DNA from: Phoenicibacter sp963588595
Lineage (GTDB): Bacteria; Actinomycetota; Coriobacteriia; Coriobacteriales; Eggerthellaceae
Assembly (NCBI GenBank): GCA_963588595.1
Contig: CAVAIA010000013.1
Span: 1 to 38,943, forward strand
Direction of reading: 5' to 3'
DNA: 38,943 nucleotides
Below, in pieces: positions 31,883 through 38,943 of this stretch. Below the pieces are notes generated by a model. It had not been told where the DNA came from and did not search any database. It worked only from the letters and a program-made list of their open reading frames with translations. The stretch's first letter is position 1, and every line of letters starts with the position of its first letter. A program made the position numbers and the translations under genes.

Positions 31883-32722
31883 TCACGAACTCAAAGCTTC
31901 ACTTAAAACATCATTGATGTCCGCTTTAATGCGTATGCTTCTGTCTTTAATTTCGTGTGGGATAAAAACTCGATTAATGTCAACAGTTACAAAATTAGCA
32001 TTTTCATTTTCTTTGACCATTTTCCAAAAAGGATATTTAATTATTCCTGGAGTGTTAAAACCAACACCAAGTTCAAGGAAAAGAACTCTTTTATTTTCAG
32101 AGTCCTTTAAAAATTTCTTATATCTAACTTGCGCTTTATGCCACCCTAAATCCTCAACAAATCGGTTATCACAACGCAGATTAGTGGTCAATTCTCTCCC
32201 ACAATTAGAGCAAATTGGAACTAGATTACTCGGAATCCTCATATTATTTTGCTGTTCAAACATAACTTTGACCGCCTCAAAATTATCAAATGTAACCTGA
32301 CAACATGGTTTTGAGCATTGAAACAATCCATAATCACCTTGTGTATAGAACAAGCGCTCTTTGTCAAAACCACTCTTTTGAAAGCAATGATCGACATTTG
32401 TTGTTATGACAAAATAATTTTTGTCCTTTAATAAACGAAATAGTGACTCGTAGGTCGCCCCTGGTTCGCAATCATATCGATTTAGCCAAATCATTCTTGA
32501 CCAATAAGCCCAAAAGGTCTCTTTATCAGGAAAGGGGTAAAAACCGCCACTATACATGTCATGAAAACCGAAAATCTTTTCAAAATCAGAGAAATGATCC
32601 CTAAAACGTTTTCCGCCATATTCATGTCCTGCGGCCGTTGATAAGCCAGCACCTGCCCCAACAACGACCGCATCGCTCGTCTCAATAAATTCTTTTAAAT
32701 TATTTATTGAAGATCTGTCCAA
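31883..32722 (-). CDS. sirTM: Class M sirtuin (SirTM), protein ADP-ribosyltransferase
   Basis: The 279-residue protein shows the SirTM features. The NAD loop is GAGAGLSTAAGHEYGG, followed by YWSRMIWLNRYDCEPG and FVITTNVDHCFQKSGFD. Gln replaces the catalytic His of deacylase sirtuins (FYTQGDYGLFQC; Gln128 with this start). Zinc cysteines are in QCSKPCCQ and ICSNCGREL. SirTM enzymes ADP-ribosylate a lipoylated GcvH-like carrier. The frame is open to 32794 inside the cupin gene, but a GGAG near the cupin stop and a TTG at 32722 give a family-like N-terminus, so I prefer TTG (moderate confidence in the start). It follows the cupin gene by eight bases. Confidence 0.9.
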   Translation of the reverse strand: MDRSSINNLKEFIETSDAVVVGAGAGLSTAAGHEYGGKRFRDHFSDFEKIFGFHDMYSGGFYPFPDKETFWAYWSRMIWLNRYDCEPGATYESLFRLLKDKNYFVITTNVDHCFQKSGFDKERLFYTQGDYGLFQCSKPCCQVTFDNFEAVKVMFEQQNNMRIPSNLVPICSNCGRELTTNLRCDNRFVEDLGWHKAQVRYKKFLKDSENKRVLFLELGVGFNTPGIIKYPFWKMVKENENANFVTVDINRVFIPHEIKDRSIRIKADINDVLSEALSS

Positions 32723-32730
32723 AATTTTAA

Positions 32731-33084
32731 TTACTCCATTATTGCATCGTCTGCCGTAAAGCCTTGCAAAGAGTTTTCCTTCGTTTGAATGCATGCAAAT
32801 GAAATTGCACTGTCACCAGCAGCAAAGAATTGTCTTTTACATGCTGGTGAAACCTTAACCCAATCACCTTTTTTAAGGCTAACATCCTCACCATCTAAAT
32901 TCGCATGACCCTCACCATCTAAAATGACGTAAATCTCCTCATTATTTTTATGAGAGTGAACAAATGGAACGCTAGCACCTGCTGGCAAGTTATTAATGCT
33001 CACCTCCGCGCCCGTTAGCCCAAGAGTGTCATGGAGTTCTGTTCGTGCAGCGTCATTTACATGTGTTTTTGAAAAATTTGACAT
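32731..33084 (-). CDS. Cupin domain protein
   Basis: The 117-residue single-domain cupin has the two conserved motifs: PFVHSHKNNEEIYVILDGEG (motif 1, His-x-His and Glu ligands) and DWVKVSPACKRQFFAAGD (motif 2, where the usual metal His is replaced). AAAGGAG before the ATG at 33084 selects this start. It leads into sirTM as the first gene of a two-gene unit. It may be a small-molecule binding protein; its specificity is unknown. Confidence 0.85.
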   Translation of the reverse strand: MSNFSKTHVNDAARTELHDTLGLTGAEVSINNLPAGASVPFVHSHKNNEEIYVILDGEGHANLDGEDVSLKKGDWVKVSPACKRQFFAAGDSAISFACIQTKENSLQGFTADDAIME

Positions 33085-33155
33085 CTTAATCTCCTTTAAC
33101 TTTTTTGACCTAGTTTCTCGACGTCGTCGCATTTGGGGACAAAATTATCAAAATC

Positions 33156-33189
33156 TAGTTGAAGATAAATACTAAATAACTCTCAACTA
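33156..33189 (-). terminator. Weak hairpin after the surface protein gene
   Basis: TAGTTGA (33156-33162) and TCAACTA (33183-33189) form a 7-bp stem with a 20-base loop, directly downstream of the surface-protein stop. A short T-rich stretch (GATTTTGATAATTTTG on the minus strand) follows. It is weak as an intrinsic terminator. Confidence 0.35.
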
Positions 33190-33197
33190 ATATAAAC

Positions 33198-36100
33198 TTA
33201 ACGTTTCCATCTCCTAAGAACTGAAGTTACGCACGCAAGCATAGCAGATGCGAGAGTTAAAGCTACAAGAGCTAAAGCAACTTTTACATATACGTCACCC
33301 GTGTTGGGAGATAAAGCTTGCGCAGTGACCGCTTGCGAGCCTTCAGCACTCTCGCCTTGTGCGTTTGAGCCTATAACATATTCAAATGTTGCAACTTCGC
33401 TTGGCTCCATGCCTGAAACAAAAGCACGTGCCTTAATTGTTGTGTTAGAAGAAACCTCAATTGTATCGGTGTATTCATTGCTCGCCTGAGTTGGTTCCTC
33501 CCCATTTGTTGTGAATTTAATTGTCGCACCAACTGTTTCGCACTCAAGCTCAACCATCTGTGCCTCCGCGTATGCGCCAGGCTTGGGACTTGCAATAGGA
33601 GTTGCAACAGGCGCAGGAGCATAAACGTTTACTTTAACGACAACATTTTCAGGTGCACCTGATGCATCAACATTGTCAGGAAATTTAAGCTTACCAGTTG
33701 CTGTTAGAGTTTGAGCTTGCAATTTTGCTGGATCAAAACCAAAGGCGCCCTCCCACTCAATTTCTGCCATTCCAACTTCACCGCACTCAAAGTTAACTTC
33801 AACTTGAGTTGGCAAACCCCAATTGACATTATCACCAGCGTTTTGCGCTTCTTCATAGACGCAAGCAGCGTTAAACGAAATGCTAGAATCACTCAAGCCC
33901 TCAAGTGAGGCAAATTTATATGGAGATGTGTTTGGGAAAGTGACAACTAAGTTTACCTCGTCAGGATCAATTTCAATGTGGGCATCGCCAACAGCGTCTC
34001 TTTCATTAACAAGAAGTTGAACATTTTCTGATATGTTGTAATGAACTTCCTCAGGAAATTGTCCATCCATCAACATTTTTGCAGTGTAAGTCGCAAGATG
34101 TGTCGCACACCCACTCGCGTCAGCTGAAGGTGTCCAGTTAAGTTGAGCGTCGTTAGCAAAATATGAAGTGATGTCAGTTGAAACACTTGTGTCAAGCAAA
34201 TCGTCTTCCAACTTTGCACTTTGCGTGTCAGAAACAGTGCCAATCCTGACATAGTTAGCTTTACCTGCTAAAGAATCATGCGCAACAGGAGCTTTCACTC
34301 CGATATCCAAAGTTGTGATCGTTGGAACATAGACTGCCTTGATTTGACCTGAAAGATCGAGTGAAAATTTATTAATTTTTAGCGTTTGTTGAGTCAAATC
34401 AGTCCCTTCAGGAGCGCTTTGCCATTCCCAATGGTCGAAAGTTCTATTATTTTGTTCAGGAGCTGTTATTGTTGTTGGCGACTTAAGGTCGGAAGTCACG
34501 TCAAAGGAGGTTGCCCAATGCGTTTGACCCTCATTGTAAAGTGCAGTGTCAACGCAACTTACTTGAATTGTTTTATTTAAGGTGTCATCAAGCAAAAACC
34601 CTGCAAGCTCGCTATCTGATTTTACAATTATGCCACCGACAAGTTTCTCTGCCCAAACCTCAACTTCAACATAAGCTTGATCGTTTTCTACGCCTTGAAT
34701 TTCTATGCATGCCTCATCGTTGTAAATCTCTTCACTTCCGCCATCAACTCTATATTTAATCGTTGCCATTTCAGTGGAACAAATTGCGCTCACTTTAAGT
34801 TTTAAATCTTGCGTTAATTTGATATCACCTGTGTATTTGTTATAAGTTGCATTAATTGGAGACACAACAGGCGTTGCAACTTGTGTGTTTGGCAAAACCT
34901 CAATTTCAACCTTCAAAGTTTTTCCGTCAACACTCACAACAGCATCGCTTTCAGCAAGCACCAAATTAACAACATAGGTCTCTCCTGTTGGATCAGCAAC
35001 ATTCCCTCTCCCATCAAGCAAACCTGGTGGCCATGAAATGTCTTGCTCGAGATCTGTGTTGATCACGCACGTCGAGCTGTCGCTTAGCGAAACAACAGCC
35101 GTCTTTGGCATTGAGCTCTTAAGTTTTTCTGCAGTCGTCCCCGCAACAACTTCTATTTTTGCATCCGCCACATTTATAATTTCAGGCTTTTCTGTCTCAT
35201 AAGTGCCTGCTTTAAAGTTCAAATTCCCAAGCGAGTCCACACTTGCACTTTGAGTTGTGAGAGTTTTAGTTTCTCCTGCAAAATTAACTTTAACATTATC
35301 AGCGGTCATAGTTTTAATGAAAGCTAATTTAGAGCTTAAGTCTTGGGCAATTGTACATTTAAGAGACAGCTTCGATGCAAAAGGTGCCGTCTCAACGACG
35401 TTTCCATTTTCTTCCAACCATTGAATTGAGACAATTTTTGCGCCACCATCCCAACTTAACGTCGCTGTTGTTGGAAGGGTTTGTCCAGCAACAGGTTTTG
35501 AAACTTCTAATTTAACGTCGCTTACACGATCGAAGTATTCCGCAACCAAATTGACTGGATTGTTTGGCATCGTAAACTCAACATTTTGCGCTTCAACATT
35601 CTTTATGTAATCTGAAAAAGGAGTAAGACCTGTGCTTTCAACTTCTGACCAACACAAAAAGGCTTTCGTTGAACTTGTTGGCTGCCCCGAAACGCTAACA
35701 TTTTCACCAGCAGTGTAATAATTAACAACCGTGCCATTCACGCTAACAGGTTGCTGTATTGTGTATGTGAATGTGGATTCATCACTTGGAATCATAGCTT
35801 CGCGAAATGCTTTAGCTCTAATTGTTGTTGTGGTCGAAACCTCAATTTCTCCACTATAGACTGGACTTGTTTCATCGACTTGAGTGCCGTCTGTTGTGTA
35901 TCGAATAGTTGCACCAGGCGTGTTGCAATCAAGCTTCACTTTTTGAGTTTCAGCAAATGTTCCACTTAAGACACTCGCGGTCGGCGCCTCCACTGTCTCA
36001 GGAGATGAAACGTTGATTGTTGTGGTAATCGCTTGAGGCAAAGTTGATGCATCAACGTCATAAGGACATTTAACCTTCCCCGTAACATCAATTGTTTGAG

Positions 36101-38943
36101 CCTCAAGTTTGTCCTTATCAAAAGTTGAAGGTGATTCCCACTCAATGTCAACAAACTCACTTTCACCACAAGCAAACTTCATTTCCACTTCGTCAGGCAA
36201 CTTCCAATTTGAAGTTTTCTTTGCATCTTGATTTATTTGGAATGCATATGCTTCTTCAAATGTCAAATTCACATCTTCAATTTCTGAAAGAGATTGAAAA
36301 ATGCGGTTTTCCGTTGGGGGAAATGTGACTTGCAAACTCAAATTTCCCTGAACATCAACAACAAAATTAACGCTGCCTTCAAAGGCTTTGCCATTAATAA
36401 GCAAATCTAAATTTTCTGATGCGGCATATTCAACGCCTTCAGGCAAGTCGACATTCCAATTTAGAGAAGCTATGTAAGTTGTGGCATGCGTTGCAGACCC
36501 GTCACTCTCAACATTAGGCGACCATGAAATAGCGGCACCGTCAGCGAAATAGTTGACGATATCTGTTTTGGCTTGAGCTCCGCATGTGCCAACTTTTACA
36601 TAACTTGCATTTTTGGCTAATGAATTGTGAGCAACAGGTGCTTCAATTCCTATGTCGATAGTTGTGATAGTTGGAATATATACTGCTGTTATTCTCTCAT
36701 TCAAATCAAGAGAAAAGTCGTCGATTGTTAGATTTTCCTGCGTGAGGTCAACGCCTGCAGGCGCACCATCCCACTCCCAATGAGAGAAAATGCGAGAATT
36801 TTGTTTAGGTGCAACAACACTAACGCTCTGTCCCAAATCCCCTGTCACAATAAATGAACTTGGCAACTTGTCATCCCCGCCAGCAAGAGAAGTGTCTTTG
36901 CAATTTACGTTAATTGTTTTGCGCAACGTGTCATCCAAAGAATAGGTGCCAAACACACTATTCGATTTAACTAAAACTCCGCCAACATATTTTTGCGACC
37001 AACATTCAATCGTGTGCTTTATGACCTTGTTTTCAACACCAACAAGAATAATTCCGTCCGATTCATAATATGTTCTCGCCTCACCGTCGTCAATTCTATA
37101 CATAGTCTCAGCGTCTTCAGTTGCACAGCTCGCCAAAACTTTTAATTTAAGGTCATCCGACAAGCGATAAGTTCCACTATATTTGTTAAAACTCACATCT
37201 TGCGGCAAAGGGGAAAGTTCTGGCGTTAAAATCGTTTGATCAAGTTTGACGTTGAGCGTGATTTCAACATACTTATTTTCACTTCCTGGAATCTCTTTAG
37301 AAGAGCAAAGAGGTAAAGTCATTGTGAAAGTTGCGCTTCCACCTTCTGGGTTCTTAACAAAATTATCTAAATCTAAAAGTCCCTCAGGCCAATTTATTTG
37401 CCCTGATTTGTCAGTCGATAGAGTGCTCGTTGTGCCATCCGCCAATTTGACAATTGCATTGTTTGGAAGCAATTTCTCTAACTCACGAGCTGAAGTCCCA
37501 ACTGAAACGTCAACGCTAGCGCTCTCAATTGATGTGATCCCCGCTTTTTCAGTTGTATATTCCCACGATTCAACTGTCAATCCGCCTGTCTCTTGAGAAA
37601 CTGATGCGCTGACAGAATTACGCGACTCGCTTCCGATGAAAACATCAACATCGCTAGCTGTTATGTTTTGAGAGAAACCGACTCCTGGGATATGACGCTT
37701 GCGAACAAAGAAATTTGCAACATACTTAGCGTTGTATTTTGCAACTCCGCTCGCTTGAACTTTATTTCCATTAGCATCAATTTCGTACCAAACAACTGAA
37801 AGACCCTTGATTTTATCACTAGGTCCACTTCCAGAATCGGTTCTAATAAATGAACACTCCGTCGGCAAATTTTGCCCTGCAACGGGGGCATCAACGTAGA
37901 ACCTTCCTTTTTCGATGAGGTTTGCGTAAACAGCATTTACAGAAACGTCATTTTGCGGCATATTAAATGCGAGGTATGCGCTGCCACTATTTGTCTCGTT
38001 AATATAGTCGCTAACAGGGTTTAGCCCTACAGCGCTCCCAGCATCCCAATACCAAAAAATCTTACTTTCATCAATTGCGCTTCCATTCGCGCAAACAAAC
38101 TCGTTGTATTTAAATCTTGCGATCTCGCTCCCGTTCACCTTAAGCGAAAACTTAACATCTTCAGCTTTCCTTTGCCACAAATCCCCACCTTCATCGGTTC
38201 CATGGCTTACGTAATATCCATCAATGTCAATGAAATAAGTGCCATAGGTGTATGTAGAGATGTTTATGCCTATGCGCCTATCACCAACAATCCCAGTTCG
38301 AATGCCAACTTTCGACCCAGCATCAACGCCGCCTTTCACGTACGCTCTTGAAATATCTCCGACGGTCTCTTGAAGAAAAACATCATCCGCCGAACCGTTC
38401 TCCCCCCGAGTGTTTCCAGTAATAAGGGTTTTTCCCATTAGCCAAATATCATTTTCGCAATGAACAAAAATCCCGCCGCCTTCTCGGCCAGATTCGCAAA
38501 CGTTATCTTGAACGGTGCAATTGTTAAATGTGTTGTCATCATTATCAACATAAACCCCACCACCACTGCGCGCTTTGTTGCCAGTTATAACGCAATCATT
38601 CACGCGAGTGTAGCGCTGTTGAAGGAAGAGTCCACCGCCATTTCGTGTGGCATCGTTATCACAAATGTTAATGCCACGAATTTCTCCTTCGTTGATTTTC
38701 CACTTACACACCTCTGCATAAATTCCACCGCCGCTCTCATCATCGCTCGAAATAGAATTGGCGCGTATTTTTGCGGATTTGTCTTCCGAATAGACTCCGA
38801 AATAAGAATACTCAAAATAGATTCCTGCCCCACTTTGTGCATAGTTCTCTGAAATTTCAGAACTGTCTTCCATATAAATTCTTGTCGCATCACCACTTGA
38901 GCGAATGCCCCCACCGTCGCCAAATGCATAATTGCGCGTTACC
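33198..38943 (-). CDS. Giant cell-wall-anchored surface protein, N-terminus outside the window
   Basis: The frame is open to the right edge, so the start is missing; about 1914 residues are visible (numbered here from an internal Met at 38873). Residues 1-200 are a right-handed parallel beta-helix rich in GGG(I/V)Y turns. From about 250 the protein is built of beta-sandwich modules: divergent InlB/Flg_new-like repeats (W-x-FSDYI-x-MP motifs), HWEW repeats, and two CHB_HEX-like domains (GATIRYTTDGTQ near 985 and GATIKFTTNGEE near 1785). Two super-repeats of about 790 residues are tandem. The C-terminus has LSPNTGD, a membrane helix and RRWKR, a sortase signal. It is probably an adhesin. A downstream hairpin lies at 33156-33189. 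Confidence 0.88.
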   Translation of the reverse strand, partial: VTRNYAFGDGGGIRSSGDATRIYMEDSSEISENYAQSGAGIYFEYSYFGVYSEDKSAKIRANSISSDDESGGGIYAEVCKWKINEGEIRGINICDNDATRNGGGLFLQQRYTRVNDCVITGNKARSGGGVYVDNDDNTFNNCTVQDNVCESGREGGGIFVHCENDIWLMGKTLITGNTRGENGSADDVFLQETVGDISRAYVKGGVDAGSKVGIRTGIVGDRRIGINISTYTYGTYFIDIDGYYVSHGTDEGGDLWQRKAEDVKFSLKVNGSEIARFKYNEFVCANGSAIDESKIFWYWDAGSAVGLNPVSDYINETNSGSAYLAFNMPQNDVSVNAVYANLIEKGRFYVDAPVAGQNLPTECSFIRTDSGSGPSDKIKGLSVVWYEIDANGNKVQASGVAKYNAKYVANFFVRKRHIPGVGFSQNITASDVDVFIGSESRNSVSASVSQETGGLTVESWEYTTEKAGITSIESASVDVSVGTSARELEKLLPNNAIVKLADGTTSTLSTDKSGQINWPEGLLDLDNFVKNPEGGSATFTMTLPLCSSKEIPGSENKYVEITLNVKLDQTILTPELSPLPQDVSFNKYSGTYRLSDDLKLKVLASCATEDAETMYRIDDGEARTYYESDGIILVGVENKVIKHTIECWSQKYVGGVLVKSNSVFGTYSLDDTLRKTINVNCKDTSLAGGDDKLPSSFIVTGDLGQSVSVVAPKQNSRIFSHWEWDGAPAGVDLTQENLTIDDFSLDLNERITAVYIPTITTIDIGIEAPVAHNSLAKNASYVKVGTCGAQAKTDIVNYFADGAAISWSPNVESDGSATHATTYIASLNWNVDLPEGVEYAASENLDLLINGKAFEGSVNFVVDVQGNLSLQVTFPPTENRIFQSLSEIEDVNLTFEEAYAFQINQDAKKTSNWKLPDEVEMKFACGESEFVDIEWESPSTFDKDKLEAQTIDVTGKVKCPYDVDASTLPQAITTTINVSSPETVEAPTASVLSGTFAETQKVKLDCNTPGATIRYTTDGTQVDETSPVYSGEIEVSTTTTIRAKAFREAMIPSDESTFTYTIQQPVSVNGTVVNYYTAGENVSVSGQPTSSTKAFLCWSEVESTGLTPFSDYIKNVEAQNVEFTMPNNPVNLVAEYFDRVSDVKLEVSKPVAGQTLPTTATLSWDGGAKIVSIQWLEENGNVVETAPFASKLSLKCTIAQDLSSKLAFIKTMTADNVKVNFAGETKTLTTQSASVDSLGNLNFKAGTYETEKPEIINVADAKIEVVAGTTAEKLKSSMPKTAVVSLSDSSTCVINTDLEQDISWPPGLLDGRGNVADPTGETYVVNLVLAESDAVVSVDGKTLKVEIEVLPNTQVATPVVSPINATYNKYTGDIKLTQDLKLKVSAICSTEMATIKYRVDGGSEEIYNDEACIEIQGVENDQAYVEVEVWAEKLVGGIIVKSDSELAGFLLDDTLNKTIQVSCVDTALYNEGQTHWATSFDVTSDLKSPTTITAPEQNNRTFDHWEWQSAPEGTDLTQQTLKINKFSLDLSGQIKAVYVPTITTLDIGVKAPVAHDSLAGKANYVRIGTVSDTQSAKLEDDLLDTSVSTDITSYFANDAQLNWTPSADASGCATHLATYTAKMLMDGQFPEEVHYNISENVQLLVNERDAVGDAHIEIDPDEVNLVVTFPNTSPYKFASLEGLSDSSISFNAACVYEEAQNAGDNVNWGLPTQVEVNFECGEVGMAEIEWEGAFGFDPAKLQAQTLTATGKLKFPDNVDASGAPENVVVKVNVYAPAPVATPIASPKPGAYAEAQMVELECETVGATIKFTTNGEEPTQASNEYTDTIEVSSNTTIKARAFVSGMEPSEVATFEYVIGSNAQGESAEGSQAVTAQALSPNTGDVYVKVALALVALTLASAMLACVTSVLRRWKR

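Noticed and set aside
35751..37596. Several 70-116 codon frames antisense to the surface protein
   Set aside because: They mirror the repetitive coding sequence, lack ribosome sites and show no domains.

Overview
The window is about 39 kb of low-GC chromosome from an obligate or near-obligate anaerobe. Several features suggest an actinobacterial Coriobacteriia lineage: an L17 protein with a long charged tail, an alpha subunit starting MTEFMRP, and a Zn-type S4. This is a tentative placement from protein features only. Anaerobic life is suggested by an NrdG activase, a double-cubane-cluster type reductase and a large molybdenum cofactor block. No tRNA, CRISPR array, insertion sequence or integrase is visible. 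A strong leftward promoter with an rRNA-leader-like sequence lies at the very left edge.

Region 1 (1-6.6 kb) is core translation and transcription: ybjQ, tyrS (leftward), then infA-rpmJ-rpsM-rpsK-rpsD-rpoA-rplQ, followed by an ecfT-like transporter gene without its ATPase genes and the 4.5S SRP RNA. A textbook intrinsic terminator lies inside the 5' end of the ecfT reading frame. Region 2 (6.65-9.9 kb) holds dedA, dnaX, ybaB and recR.

Region 3 (9.9-22 kb) is mostly molybdenum. A mobB-mobA fusion overlaps recR. After a leftward smpB cluster come moeA and mogA (rightward). Facing them is a compact leftward unit, modA-modB-modC-moaA-(Cache-Cache-MscS channel)-moaC. A perfect 9-bp inverted repeat covers the expected transcription start of modA. 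ModB carries an unusual secreted N-terminal domain, and a 1028-residue channel with two sensor regions sits between two molybdopterin genes. moaD and moaE are not in the window.

Region 4 (22-24.3 kb) is anaerobic metabolism: a 26-codon ORF, nrdG, and a DUF3343/double-cubane reductase pair.

Region 5 (24.5-33.1 kb) is accessory: a DUF4177-like protein; a three-gene DUF4417 / toxin-50 / putative immunity operon divergent from an XRE regulator; a PIN/ribbon-helix-helix toxin-antitoxin pair with an operator over its promoter; a housekeeping-looking amt-glnK pair; and an ADP-ribosylation set (Zn-macrodomain hydrolase, class M sirtuin, cupin) split by a DUF4143 ATPase on the other strand.

Region 6 (33.2 kb to the right edge) is one giant surface protein, cut by the window edge. 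It has an N-terminal beta-helix part, two roughly 790-residue super-repeats and a C-terminal sorting signal of the SPxTG type.
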